Shown one piece after another: positions 1 through 9,058 of a DNA stretch of 64,000 nt. Position 1 is the stretch's first letter, and each line of letters begins with the position of its first letter. A model generated the notes under the pieces. It saw nothing but the letters and a program-made list of their open reading frames with translations. It had not been told where the DNA came from and made no database searches. The DNA comes from JADGRB01 sp036267635 (GTDB lineage Bacteria; Myxococcota_A; Polyangia; Fen-1088): contig DATAVR010000012.1 in the NCBI GenBank assembly GCA_036267635.1, positions 46,013-110,012 of the forward strand, read 5' to 3'. Position numbers and translations under genes: made by a program.

Positions 1-2
1 CG

Positions 3-551
3 GCGCACGGGATCAACGCGCACGATCTGCTGCCGCTGCCGTACACCGAGGAGGCGCTGGCGCACGCCGTGCGCCGGGTGGAGAGGGTCCAGGAGCGGCT
101 CGGACGGCGGATCTTGCTGGAGAACCCCTCGAGCTATCTGGTCCTCGACGGCGACATGGCGGAGCACGAGTTCCTCGCCGAGCTGGCCCGCCGCGCCGAC
201 TGCGGCATTCTGCTCGACGTCAACAACGTCTTCGTGAGCGCCCGCAACCACGGGTGGGATGCGCACGCCTACCTGGCGGCGCTGCCGGCCGAGCGCATCG
301 GTCAGATTCATCTGGCGGGTCACTCGGCCGACGGGGCGTTGCTGATCGACACGCACGACGGCACCGTCTGCGACGAGGTCTGGCAGCTCTACGCCGAGGC
401 CATCGAGAGGTTCGGCCCGCGATCGACGATGATCGAGTGGGACGCCGACGTTCCGGCGTTCGAGGTGCTGGAACGGGAGCTCGTCCGGGCGGCCCAGTTC
501 GAGGCGGCGGCGCTCGGCAAGAAGCGCGAGGAGACGCGCGATGCGGCCTGA
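3..551 (+). CDS. DUF692 / MNIO-family metalloenzyme (BufB-like), 3' part only
   Basis: The gene enters from the left edge; an open frame is readable from base 3 with no start in the window, leaving about 182 residues of a family that usually has about 280. Family hallmarks visible are HGINAHD at the very start, LLENPSSY, LLDVNNVFVSARNHG and IHLAGH, which carry the His/Asp/Asn/Glu residues that bind iron in multinuclear non-heme iron oxidases. Members modify cysteines of small ribosomally made peptides together with a DUF2063 partner, and that partner follows directly, overlapping by 11 bases. The peptide precursor (bufferin-like) would be expected just upstream, outside the window. Family assignment is firm; the substrate is inference. 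Confidence 0.85.
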   Translation, partial: AHGINAHDLLPLPYTEEALAHAVRRVERVQERLGRRILLENPSSYLVLDGDMAEHEFLAELARRADCGILLDVNNVFVSARNHGWDAHAYLAALPAERIGQIHLAGHSADGALLIDTHDGTVCDEVWQLYAEAIERFGPRSTMIEWDADVPAFEVLERELVRAAQFEAAALGKKREETRDAA

Positions 552-1371
552 GCGTCCGCTCTGTTCGCCGCGCCCACCGCTGGCGTCGGTGCAAGCGGCA
601 CTGCTGTCGTGGATCACCGGACAGGGGCTGGGGGCGCCGGCGGTCGACCCGCCCTCGCTGATTCACTCCGACGCGCGGGCCGGCGCCGATGAGCGGTTGG
701 CTGTCTACGCGCACATGTACCGGGCGCGGCTGGTCGAGGCGTTGGAGTCGCAATTCCCGCGGCTCGCCAGGCTGGTCGGCGCCGAGGCCTTCGCCGACCT
801 CACGGCCGACTACGTGGCCGACGCGCCCTCGCGGCATCCGTCGCTGCGCGAGCTCGGGCGCGCGTTGCCGCTCTGGCTGGCGGAGCGGCGCGCCGAGCGG
901 CCGGCGCTGGCGTCGCTGGCGGCGCTCGAGTGGGCGCGCGTCGACCTCTACGATCAGGCCGACGAGGCGGCGATGACCTTGGAGACGCCCCGCGCCTGGC
1001 CGCCGGAACGGCTCGGCGAGCTTCCGCTCAGGTTGATCGCCGCGCATCGATTCGTGGAGGTCGCTGGCGGGACCGAGGCGCTCTGGGACGCGCTCTCGTC
1101 CGACGCGACCGAGGTGCCCTCCGCTCTGGTCGCTTCGAGCGCTCTCCGCCCGAGCGCGCCGCTGCTGGTCTGGCGCCAGGAGATCGCCGTCTACCACCGC
1201 GCGCTCGCGCCGGATGAATGCGCCGCGCTCGCTGCGCTGGCGGACGGCAGCTGCTTCGGCGTCATCTGTGAGCGCCTGGCGGCCGTTCACGGCGACGAGC
1301 TCGCCGCGGGGCGGGCGTTCGGCTGGCTCTCGACCTGGCTCACCGACGGCCTCCTCGTCCAACCCGCCTGA
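541..1371 (+). CDS. DUF2063 family partner protein (BufC/HvfC-like)
   Basis: A 276-residue cytoplasmic protein without signal peptide. The N-terminal third (about residues 15-105) has the DUF2063 pattern: a helical stretch with Y-x-H-M-Y-R-x-R near residue 60, FPRLARLVG, then a D-Y. The rest is a winged-helix-like segment common in BufC/HvfC proteins. It starts inside the end of the upstream DUF692 gene, so the two are translationally coupled, as usual for this enzyme/partner pair. The partner is thought to help present the precursor peptide to the MNIO enzyme. The operon seems to end here, because a strong hairpin follows 15 bases after the stop. Confidence 0.8.
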   Translation: MRPERPLCSPRPPLASVQAALLSWITGQGLGAPAVDPPSLIHSDARAGADERLAVYAHMYRARLVEALESQFPRLARLVGAEAFADLTADYVADAPSRHPSLRELGRALPLWLAERRAERPALASLAALEWARVDLYDQADEAAMTLETPRAWPPERLGELPLRLIAAHRFVEVAGGTEALWDALSSDATEVPSALVASSALRPSAPLLVWRQEIAVYHRALAPDECAALAALADGSCFGVICERLAAVHGDELAAGRAFGWLSTWLTDGLLVQPA

Positions 1372-1385
1372 GGGTCGCCGCCTGC

Positions 1386-1405
1386 GCCGGTGGCCCGCCA
1401 CCGGC
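1386..1405 (+). terminator. Perfect 8-bp stem-loop after the BufBC-like operon
   Basis: GCCGGTGG, a four-base loop, then CCACCGGC; the stem begins 15 bases after the stop codon at 1371. No T-run follows, so it could be a processing or stabilising hairpin, or a terminator that needs a factor, rather than a classic intrinsic terminator. A TACAAT hexamer at 1415-1420 could be the -10 box for the next gene, but I see no matching -35. Confidence 0.4.
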
Positions 1406-1480
1406 CAAATGCCGTACAATCCGACCATCACGGCCTCTGTCGGCGACATTGGTTTGGGGGGGCGGAGCCGTCGTCGGATC

Positions 1481-4400
1481 ATGGCGCGACAGCTGGCTGC
1501 GTTGTTGACTCTTTGCCTGGCGCTGCGGACGTCGGGCGCGCGCGCTGAGGACCCTTTCAGCAGCAGCCCGCCAAAAGCGCGGCCGCCCTGGGAGACGCGG
1601 TTCATGTCCGCGCCCCCGACGGAGGTGCTGGCCGCCGCGGCCGCCGTGAAGACACCGGCCGACACGCCGGTGGTGATCCTGTTCGAAGAGATGGTGCACA
1701 GCTACGAGGACGCGCACCGCAGCCACCACCGCTACCGCCAGGTCTACAAGATCCTCAGCCAGCACGGGATCGAGGGGTGGGATCGGCTCAGCAGCGGTTG
1801 GGCCCCCTGGTACGAGGACAAGCCGGCGCTGCGCGCGCGGGTGGTGGTGCCGGGGGGACGGACGTTCGGTCTCGATCCAAAGACGATCGAGACGAGCGGC
1901 CTGTCGGGCGGCGACGAGGCGGTGTTCAGCGATCGGCAGATGGTGCGGGCGCCGATCCCCGGCGTGGCGGTGGGCGCTGTCGTCGAGGTGGAGATCGAAT
2001 GGACCGAGCGCGTGCCCCTGTTCGAGGCGGGGACGACGCACCGGTTCTTCTTCGGCGGGTCGGCGCCGGTCGAAAAGGCGCGGCTCCAGATCGAGTACCC
2101 GACCGAGCTGCACGTCGAGCACGTCATTCGGAAGGTCACGCCGCTCACCCAGTCCCTGACCATGACCGGCAACCGGACCACCGAGTCCTACGAGAGCGGC
2201 CCGTACGCGGCGCTCCCCGAGGAGGTCCCCGGGCAACCGGCCGAGACGACGCTCCCCGCGTACGTCGCCTACACCACCGGCAGATCTTGGGCGACAGTGG
2301 CGGCGGCCTACGCCGACGTCGTCGACCGTCAGATCGGCAAGCCGGATCTGGCGAGCTACGTGCGCGACGCCAAGAAGGGGCTCGATCTCAAGCGCGATCG
2401 CGAGGCGATCATCGGGCGCCTGGTGGCGCGGCTCGGCGCCGACGTGAAGTACACCGGCATCGAGTTCGGCGAGGCGTCGATCGTTCCGCGCACGCCGGCG
2501 GAGGTGTTCGAGCGGCGTTACGGCGACTGCAAGGACAAGGCGCTCCTGCTGACGGCGCTGTTGCGCTCCGCCGGCATCGCCGCCGAGGTGGCGTTGCTCG
2601 ACTCGGGCTTCGGCCCCGACGTCGACCCCGACCTCCCCGGGTTCGGCAGCTTCGACCACGCGATCGTCTATCTGCCGGGGCCGAAGCCGCTCTGGATCGA
2701 CGCCACCGATCAGTTTTCAGCGATCGGCGAGCTGCCGCTCGGAGATCAGGGGCGGCTGGCGCTGGTGGCGGCCCGCGGGACCAAGGCGCTGCTCCGCACG
2801 CCCGAGGCTCCGTCGACGGTCAACCTGACCCGCGAGGATCGCACCATCAGCGTCGCCGAGGACGGCAAGGTGCGCGTGGTCGAGATCTCGGCTCTGACCG
2901 GCTCGGCGGGCCACGCCATCCGCGCCGACTACAGCCGCGCCGAGAAGAAGCAGATCGAGGAGCGTCTCGCCGGCTACCTGCGGTCGACCTACCACGCCAA
3001 GACGCTCGGGCGCTGGGAGACCTCGGACTTCTACGACGTGAGCCGGCCGCTGCGGATCGACCTCGAGACCTCGGACGCCGGCATCGGATCGATCAGCGAC
3101 GACGAGGTGACCGTGATGTTGCCGCTCGCCGAGCTGTTCGAGCGGCTGCCCGACTTCCTGCGCAACCCCGACGGCGGCGAGCACAAGCGCGCCGGCGGGG
3201 CGGCGACGCGCACGCTCGACTACGTCTACGGCGACCCGCACGTGCACGAGCTGCGCTACAAGGTGGCGGCGCCGCACGGCTTCGCCCCCGACCCGCCCCC
3301 CGGCGAAGAGACGGTGACGCTGGGCCCGGCGCGCTACACGGCCGCCTATCGGATCGAGCGCGACGGCACCCTGAGCGCGACGTTTCGCTTCGATTCGGGC
3401 AAGCCGCGCTTCTCGCCCGCCGAGCTGGCGGCGTTCCTGGCGGCGATGAAGACGCTGGGCGATCGCCATCTCCCCTCGGTGACCTTTCATCAGACCGGCG
3501 AGGCCGAGCTGACGGCCGGGCGGGTCCGCGAGGCGCTGGCGGAGTTCCGGCGCCTCGACGCGCAGCACCCCCACGAAGCGCTGCACGCCTGTCAGATCGC
3601 ACGCGCCTATCTCGACGCGGGGCTGGGCGCGGCCGCGCGCGAGCAGGCGCGGCGTGCGGTGGCGCTCGACCCCAAGTCGTCGCGCGCCGAGCGGACGCTG
3701 GGCTGGGTGCTGGAGCACGACCTCGTCGGTCGGCGGCTCAAGCCGGGGGCCGATCCGAAGGGGGCCGAGGCGGCCTACCGCAAGGCGATGGCGCTCGACA
3801 CCGACGACCAGGTGGCGCGCGCCTCGCTGGTGATCCTGCTCGAGCACGACGCCGAAGGGGAGCAGACCTTTCGGCCGGCGCCCGATCGCCTGAGCGAGGT
3901 GCTGCAACTTCACCGCGAGCTGCGCAAGGCCGAGCGCACCGGCCTCCTCGTCAATCAGCTGCTCGATCTGCTTTACGCCGAGCGGTTCAAGGAGATCCTG
4001 GCCGACAAGGAGGCGATCGCCGGCAATGCCACCGCGCAAGGGATCTACGTCGCGGCGGTCGGAGCGACGGCGGGACCGGCGGAGGCGGCCAAGAGCGCGC
4101 GGGCGCTCATCTCCGATCCCGATCAGGCGCACGAGGCGATGCGGCTCGCGGGGGCGGAGCTGATGGCGCTGCGTCGCTACAAGCCGGCGTCGGCGCTGCT
4201 CGAAGAGGCGGCGCAGCGGCATGCCAGCGCCGAGCCGATGCGGCAGCTCGCCGATCGCTTGCGCACGACGCGGCGGCGCGAGGAGGTGAAGCTCGACGAT
4301 CGGACGCCCTCGGGCGCGGCGCGGCTCTTCTTCTCCACCTTTTTCAGCCTGGCGGCGAGCCCCGATGCAGCGGCCTTCGCGCGCCTGAAGGCGGTCATCA

Positions 4401-5647
4401 CGCCCTCGTTCGCCGCCAGCATCGACAGCGAGAACGCGCAGGCGCTCCGTCGAATGATCAAGGCGATGATCCGGAGCAACGCCGACCTCCGGGCCATTCC
4501 GGTGTCGGTGATCGCCGACGTGCTCGCTTCGGCGGAGGTGACCGTCGAGGGGGAGCCGGGCGGCGTGCAGCGGGTGTTCTGGCCTGGCGCCGCCGGGGCG
4601 GGGGATGCCGGCGCCGCGCTGGTGCTGGCCGAGGGGGGACACTTTCGGGTGCTCGGGTTGACCAACGATCTGTCGCCGCTCGGAGGCGAGGCGCTGCGGG
4701 CGGCCGGCCAGGGCGACCTCGAGCGCGCGCGCCGGCTGCTCGACCACGCGGCCAGCGACGCCAGCCTGGGGACAGCCGACGAGCCGCTCTCGGCGTCGCC
4801 GCTGGTGGCGCTCTGGACGAAGGGGGTGGGGGCGCCTGCCCGCGAGGTGCGGATCGCCGCCGCGGCGCTGGCGGCGACCGAGCCGAAGCCGACCGAGGCG
4901 ATCGCGCCGCTCCTCGACTGCCGCGCGCACCCGGCCAACGACCGCGCGGCGGCCGCCTGCGCCGTGGCGCTGCTGACGGTCTACGACAAGCTCGACAAGC
5001 TCGACGAGGGGGCGGCGCTGGCCGCGGAGCTGGTCAAGTTGTTCCCTCGATCGAAGCGCGCCTTCCTGGAACAGATCTCGCTGATGGCGCGGGCGCATCG
5101 CCAGGCGGAGGTGCGCGCGTTGCTCGAGGCGCGCGTGGCCCGCGATCCGAGCGATCACCAGGTCGAGAGCGCGCTCGCCAACCAGCTGCTCGAGATGGGG
5201 GACTTCGCCCATGGCGAGAAGGCGCTCGACGATCTGGCCAAGGCCGGCGCGCTGCCGTCGATGGTCTACAACCTCCGGGCCTGGCTGCGCCTCCTGCGCG
5301 GGCAGCTCGACAATGAGACGCTGGCGGCCGCCCAGCGCGCGGTCGAATCGAACCAGCGCCATGACGCCGCCATCCTGCACACCCTGGCCTCCGCTGAGGC
5401 CGAGCTCGGCCGCCCCGAGGAGGCCTACCACACGCTGCTCGAGGAGATGGATCGGCGCGGCGACGACGGGAACATCAGCGGCCCCGAGTGGTTCGTCATC
5501 GGACGGATCGCCGAGTGTTACGGCGCGCTCGACGCGGCCCGCGAGGCCTACGCCAAGGTGGCGCGTCCCAAGGAACACTCGCCGCTCGACACCTGGAACC
5601 TGGCCGATCGCCGCCTGCGCGTGCTCGGCGCGGCACCGGCGCACTGA
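1481..5647 (+). CDS. Secreted DUF3857 - transglutaminase-like - TPR protein
   Basis: A 1388-residue protein. The start at 1481 gives a clean signal peptide (MARQLAALLTLCLALRTSGARA); upstream in-frame codons only run back over the previous gene. Order: DUF3857 about 65-235, transglutaminase-like core about 280-410 with catalytic Cys350 in RRYGDCKDKA, His393 in FDHAIVYLPG and Asp407 in WIDATDQFS, a beta-rich middle, then alpha-helical TPR-type repeats from about 670 to the end, including tandem A/L-rich helices around 1100-1380. DUF3857-transglutaminase proteins are periplasmic in Bacteroidota and Myxococcota; their substrate is unknown. All three catalytic residues are present, so it could be an active peptidase or cross-linker with a long protein-interaction tail. 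Confidence 0.85.
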   Translation: MARQLAALLTLCLALRTSGARAEDPFSSSPPKARPPWETRFMSAPPTEVLAAAAAVKTPADTPVVILFEEMVHSYEDAHRSHHRYRQVYKILSQHGIEGWDRLSSGWAPWYEDKPALRARVVVPGGRTFGLDPKTIETSGLSGGDEAVFSDRQMVRAPIPGVAVGAVVEVEIEWTERVPLFEAGTTHRFFFGGSAPVEKARLQIEYPTELHVEHVIRKVTPLTQSLTMTGNRTTESYESGPYAALPEEVPGQPAETTLPAYVAYTTGRSWATVAAAYADVVDRQIGKPDLASYVRDAKKGLDLKRDREAIIGRLVARLGADVKYTGIEFGEASIVPRTPAEVFERRYGDCKDKALLLTALLRSAGIAAEVALLDSGFGPDVDPDLPGFGSFDHAIVYLPGPKPLWIDATDQFSAIGELPLGDQGRLALVAARGTKALLRTPEAPSTVNLTREDRTISVAEDGKVRVVEISALTGSAGHAIRADYSRAEKKQIEERLAGYLRSTYHAKTLGRWETSDFYDVSRPLRIDLETSDAGIGSISDDEVTVMLPLAELFERLPDFLRNPDGGEHKRAGGAATRTLDYVYGDPHVHELRYKVAAPHGFAPDPPPGEETVTLGPARYTAAYRIERDGTLSATFRFDSGKPRFSPAELAAFLAAMKTLGDRHLPSVTFHQTGEAELTAGRVREALAEFRRLDAQHPHEALHACQIARAYLDAGLGAAAREQARRAVALDPKSSRAERTLGWVLEHDLVGRRLKPGADPKGAEAAYRKAMALDTDDQVARASLVILLEHDAEGEQTFRPAPDRLSEVLQLHRELRKAERTGLLVNQLLDLLYAERFKEILADKEAIAGNATAQGIYVAAVGATAGPAEAAKSARALISDPDQAHEAMRLAGAELMALRRYKPASALLEEAAQRHASAEPMRQLADRLRTTRRREEVKLDDRTPSGAARLFFSTFFSLAASPDAAAFARLKAVITPSFAASIDSENAQALRRMIKAMIRSNADLRAIPVSVIADVLASAEVTVEGEPGGVQRVFWPGAAGAGDAGAALVLAEGGHFRVLGLTNDLSPLGGEALRAAGQGDLERARRLLDHAASDASLGTADEPLSASPLVALWTKGVGAPAREVRIAAAALAATEPKPTEAIAPLLDCRAHPANDRAAAACAVALLTVYDKLDKLDEGAALAAELVKLFPRSKRAFLEQISLMARAHRQAEVRALLEARVARDPSDHQVESALANQLLEMGDFAHGEKALDDLAKAGALPSMVYNLRAWLRLLRGQLDNETLAAAQRAVESNQRHDAAILHTLASAEAELGRPEEAYHTLLEEMDRRGDDGNISGPEWFVIGRIAECYGALDAAREAYAKVARPKEHSPLDTWNLADRRLRVLGAAPAH

Positions 5648-5682
5648 CCGGGTGGCGCGGCGGGTCGCCGATCGGCGGTCGG

Positions 5683-6014
5683 CTACAGGGCCAGCGCTGG
5701 CGCGGGCGGCTGCAGCGGCGTCCCGCCTCCACCGACGGTGTCGGCCGCGTTGTTGTCGACGACGGCCAGCGCGCCGAAGAGGCGATCCATGTCGCGTGCC
5801 CAGGGGGTCGCCTTCGACGATGGGGCCATGGTGAACCCCCAGTCGCTCTGAAACTGCGCGGTGAAGTCGCCGTCCGGGCCGAGCTCGACGCAGAGGGCGT
5901 AGACCGCCCAGGCGATGTCGTCGACCACGTAGCCGCCGTAGTTCTGCAGCATGAAGGCGCTGCCACCGCCGCAGGAGCGCAGGTCATGAGGAGAGCGACT
6001 GCCACCGCGCGCAT
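5683..6014 (-). pseudogene. Small secretory protein, frameshifted or remnant
   Basis: Two overlapping frames together make one sensible protein. From 6014 a start reads MRAVAVALLMTCAPAAVAA, a good signal peptide, then becomes low-quality sequence. In the adjacent frame the stretch from about 5990 to 5683 reads as a balanced protein containing MLQNYGGYVVDDIAWAVYAL and DWGFTMAPSSKATPWARDM, with its first ATG at 5952 (89 residues if that is used). The simplest reading is a signal-peptide protein of about 110 residues with a one-base shift between about 5955 and 5990, or a truncated remnant. I do not recognise the family. It lies next to two other damaged genes. Confidence 0.45.
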
Positions 6015-6017
6015 GAG

Positions 6018-6511
6018 CTATCGCTGGATCTCCACCAGCAGCACCCAGGAGTTGAGGATGGCGGCGGCGAACGAGAGCAACGTCCCCGGCACCAGCCAGT
6101 AGAGGCCGCCGCCGGCGCCCGCCAGCATCGACAGGCCGGCTACCAGCAGCGGGAGCGTGGCGATTTGATGGGTGAGCGCGCGGGTCACGATCCAGGAGCG
6201 CCGCGTGTCGGGGGCGCCGGCGGCGCGGCGCTGAATCGCCAGCGGCCAGGCCCAGACGGCGACCCCCACCACGAAGATCTCCGCGCCGAACGCCACCCGC
6301 GGCTGCCCGGGGATGAGCCCCAGGGACGACACCACCAGCACGCCCACCAACATGATCAGCGATTACCGGCGCGGCCGGGGAGTTGGGGGAACGCCAGCAC
6401 CTTGCTGAGGTTGATCGAGACCGCCACGAACAGGAGGCCGGTCAGCGCCGCCGCCGCGCCCACCTCGGCGACGAAAAAGCTCTCCCAGCCCGCCGTCGGA
6501 TACGCAGTCAT
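6018..6511 (-). pseudogene. Four-helix membrane protein interrupted by a one-base deletion
   Basis: Frame one starts with ATG at 6511 and reads MTAYPTAGWESFFVAEVG, then AALTGLLFVAVSINLSKVL and FPQLPGRAGNR, and hits TGA at 6358-6356. Frame two resumes at ATG 6353 with MLVGVLVVSSLGLIPGQPR and continues through three more hydrophobic segments to 6018. One added base just before the TGA would read GNRLIMLVGV and join both parts into one protein of about 164 residues with four membrane helices, the layout of an uncharacterised conserved membrane family whose N-terminus matches frame one. The break could be a true mutation or a sequencing error. Confidence 0.75.
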
Positions 6512-6552
6512 TCTGGCCAGCCTACCACCGGCATAAAGTGGGTGAGCACGAG

Positions 6553-7272
6553 ATGAAGCTGCACTTCAAGGACGACCTCTATGACGCTCAGCTGCTGCGC
6601 GCGGTCGGCCACGCGACCTATCGCGGGGCGGAGATCGGCGAATGTCCGGCGACGGTCGATCGGGTGAAGGAGCTCGACGCCGATGGTTGGTACGACGCCT
6701 GGATGAAGACTGCCGACCGCATTCGTGCGATCGCCGACGAGAGCCTCGCCGCCGCGCGCACGGTCTCGGCACGTCGCGAAGGTCGACGACCGAAGGCGTC
6801 CTCTCGTGATCCTCGTCGGTGGATACGACAGCACCATGGAGGAGTCGTACTTCTTCAACGTGGGGAGCCCGAACGGATTCAAGCGCGCCCTCCTGCGCAG
6901 GATCTTGAGGTCGGTGCTCGCCTATCCCAGCAAGGGGTGGGCGATGCGCCACGCGCTGCTGGTCCACGACGTTCCGACCGTCGAGGCCTATTTCGAGCTC
7001 ATGCGGTCCTACACGCTAGAGGGCTTCATCGAACGCATTGCTTGCCCGACCCTCGTCTGCGACGCCGAGGACGACGACGTCGCCGCGTTCGCCAGGACCA
7101 CGTTCGACCGGCTCGAAGGCCCAAGACCTATCTGCGGTTCCTGGGCAGCGATGGGGCTGGGGCCCACTGCGAGAGGGGTGGCCGCGCGCTCTTCCACGAA
7201 AAGGTCTTCGCCTGGCTGGCGGGCCTCGGCGGCGCCCTGGCTGGGGCGGCCGCCCCGATCTCCGCCGCCTAA
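6553..7272 (+). pseudogene. Decayed alpha/beta hydrolase (dipeptidyl-aminopeptidase-like)
   Basis: Recognisable pieces lie in two frames. From 6553 (MKLHFKDDLYDAQLLRAVG) the N-terminal helical cap region runs to about 6765, including a D-x-x-x-W-Y-x-x-W motif. In the next frame PLVILVGGYDSTMEESYFF begins near 6800 and continues with the C-terminal half (EAYFELMRSYTLEGFIERI, CPTLVCDAEDD) to about 7115. The first frame then supplies YLRFLGSDGAGAHCERGG, with the family's catalytic His region, up to 7272. The middle of the domain, including the GxSxG nucleophile elbow, is missing. About 240 codons remain of a family usually near 380-400, so at least two frameshifts and one large deletion have occurred. 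Confidence 0.75.
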
Positions 7273-7294
7273 ATCGCGCAGCCGAGCGTGCTCG

Positions 7295-8920
7295 TCAGAG
7301 CCGGCTGGCGTAGGCCGTCTGCATCGGCGGGTAGAGCGCCAGGTCGGGCAGAGCGTTGTAGTTGTTGCCCGAGCGCGACCAGAGCGCGTGCGTCGTCACC
7401 GTCGACGGATCGGACGTCTGCTTGGCGTTCCAGGTCCCCTGGGTGGTCGGCTCCCAGTCGAAGGTGCCGAGCCCCTGGTTGTTCGGCAGCCCGAACAGGA
7501 CGTCGTTGATCTCGCGCTCCATCGGGCCGTACTCGGCGGCAAAGAAGCGAATGTTCGGGTAGGCGGTCACGAGTTGCGAGAACGTCGACTGCCACATGCT
7601 CTTCGTGTTCGCCGTGCTGGAGGTGTCCCCCTGGTACGACTGGTAGCAGGACTCGCCGAAGGCGTCCGGCGTGGCGCCCTGCTTGATGGCGTTGTCGAGC
7701 CAGCTCTTGGTCGTCGAGTAGGCGTTCCCGCGATCGATGTGGAACGAGATGAGGATGCCCGTGTCGACCGCCTTGACGCCCGCGATGCCGGCCTTGAGCA
7801 GCATGCCCAGGTTCGGCCAGCCGGCCGTGCTGGCCGCGCCGGTGACCTTGGGGGTCATGCCGCTGATCGGTTGCCCGCCGGAGTCGCAGATGTGCAGGTC
7901 CATCCCGGGCGTCGTCTCGTTGCCGATCTGCACCATGTCGGGGCGGGCGCCGCCGGCGACGAGCGCGCTGATCGAGCTCTGCACGTAGCTCTGCAGCGCG
8001 CCGGCCAGATCGGTGATGTTGGTGTACCCCTGCCAGGCGACGGGCATGCACTGCTTGCCCGGGTCGGCCCAGTTGTCGCTCATGTGGAAGTCGACCAGCA
8101 GGCCCATTCCGGCGGCTTTCACCAGCTTGCCGAAGGCAACGGTGTGCGTGATGTCGTCGTAGCCGTTCGTCCTGTCGTAGCCGTCGGAGGCCTTCGGGTC
8201 GACGAACGTCCGCAGGCGCACGAAGTTCAGGCCGTTCGCCTTCATGGCCGTCAGCAAGTTGTTGATGGCGGTCGTCCCGGCCGTCTCTTGGTCGGTGACG
8301 TCGGCGCCGAAGAAGTAGCTGGGCAACGTGCTGCTGCTGCCGCCGGTTCCGGTGCCGCCGGTTCCGGTGCCGCCGGTTCCGGTCGTGCCACCCTTCGCGC
8401 CCCCGGTGCCCGTGGCACCGCCAGTCCCGGTCGTACCGCCCGTGGCGCCGCCAGTCCCGGTCGTACCGCCAGTCGCGCCGCCAGTCCCGGTCGTGCCGCC
8501 TTTGGCGCCGCCGGTTCCGGTCGTGCCGCCGGTTCCGGTGCCGCCGGTTCCGGTCGTGCCGCCTTTGGCGCCACCCGTTCCGGTCGCGCCACCGGTCCCG
8601 CTTGCTCCGCCGGTCGCCGTCGCGCCACCGGTTCCGGTCGCGCCCCCGGTTCCGGTCGCGCCACCGGTCCCGGTCGCGCCCCCGGTTGCCGTGGTTCCAC
8701 CGGTTCCCGTGGCGCCGCCCGTTCCGGTCACCGCGCCGCCGGTTCCCGACCCGCCGCTTCCACTGCCGCCCGATCCCCCTTCACCGGTCGCGCCGCCGGT
8801 CGCTGTCGACCCGCCGGTCGCCGAGCTGCCACCTTCACCGTCGTCGGTGTTGCCGCTCTGACTGTTGGCGCAACCCAAGAGGGTGGCCGCAAACAAGAGG
8901 AGATAAGCGTGCTTGGACAT
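7295..8920 (-). CDS. Lipoprotein endo-beta-1,4-galactanase, GH53, with long Gly-rich tether
   Basis: A 541-residue protein. Residues 1-17 are a lipoprotein signal (MSKHAYLLLFAATLLGC; lipobox LLGC). Residues about 22-194 are an almost pure G/T/A/K spacer of repeated TGGATG-type units. Residues about 197-541 are a GH53 domain: YFFGADVTD, FVRLRTFVDP, GLLVDFHMSDNWADPGKQ, acid/base Glu335 in VQIGNET and likely nucleophile Glu463 in FAAEYGP. GH53 enzymes cut beta-1,4-galactan of pectic arabinogalactan I. The lipid anchor plus a spacer of about 170 residues suggests a cell-surface enzyme held away from the membrane. GGGAG lies 5-8 bases before the ATG. It could be co-transcribed with the PD40 lipoprotein upstream on the same strand. 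Confidence 0.9.
   Translation of the reverse strand: MSKHAYLLLFAATLLGCANSQSGNTDDGEGGSSATGGSTATGGATGEGGSGGSGSGGSGTGGAVTGTGGATGTGGTTATGGATGTGGATGTGGATGTGGATATGGASGTGGATGTGGAKGGTTGTGGTGTGGTTGTGGAKGGTTGTGGATGGTTGTGGATGGTTGTGGATGTGGAKGGTTGTGGTGTGGTGTGGSSSTLPSYFFGADVTDQETAGTTAINNLLTAMKANGLNFVRLRTFVDPKASDGYDRTNGYDDITHTVAFGKLVKAAGMGLLVDFHMSDNWADPGKQCMPVAWQGYTNITDLAGALQSYVQSSISALVAGGARPDMVQIGNETTPGMDLHICDSGGQPISGMTPKVTGAASTAGWPNLGMLLKAGIAGVKAVDTGILISFHIDRGNAYSTTKSWLDNAIKQGATPDAFGESCYQSYQGDTSSTANTKSMWQSTFSQLVTAYPNIRFFAAEYGPMEREINDVLFGLPNNQGLGTFDWEPTTQGTWNAKQTSDPSTVTTHALWSRSGNNYNALPDLALYPPMQTAYASRL
8332..8848. repeat. Low-complexity coding repeat (Gly/Thr/Ala tether of the GH53 protein)
   Basis: Tandem, imperfect 9-18 bp units based on ccggttccggt(c/g)gc, always a multiple of 3, encode the G-T-G-G spacer of the GH53 lipoprotein on the minus strand. 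The repeat is in frame throughout, so it varies tether length without breaking the enzyme. Confidence 0.85.
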
Positions 8921-9058
8921 GGTTCTCCCGGGGGGGTAGGAGGTAGGCGGACAGTCGTCACCGGTACTTGTCGTCCGAGCCCCCGGAAACCAATCACGGA
9001 CGAGCTGACTTTTTTTGTGCCGCGCCCCGGCGACCGCCCCGAAGCGGCGCCCCCGAAT

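Noticed and set aside
1415..1420. TACAAT as a definite -10 box for the DUF3857 gene
   Set aside because: No acceptable -35 at 16-18 bp; the region there belongs to the stem-loop, so it was only mentioned and not annotated as a promoter.
2717..5644. A 975-codon open frame on the minus strand and several more of 200-400 codons elsewhere
   Set aside because: They are antisense shadows of well-supported genes, a usual effect of high GC in third codon positions; their sequences are Arg/Gly/Pro-rich without domain motifs.
8332..8848. Regularly repeated units that could look like a CRISPR or VNTR array
   Set aside because: Units are directly abutting, multiples of three and encode a Gly-rich tether in frame; there are no unique spacers and no cas genes.
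9010..9017. Run of seven T as a possible terminator
   Set aside because: No hairpin precedes it on the plus strand, and on the minus strand it is an A-run after a hairpin, so it fits neither direction.
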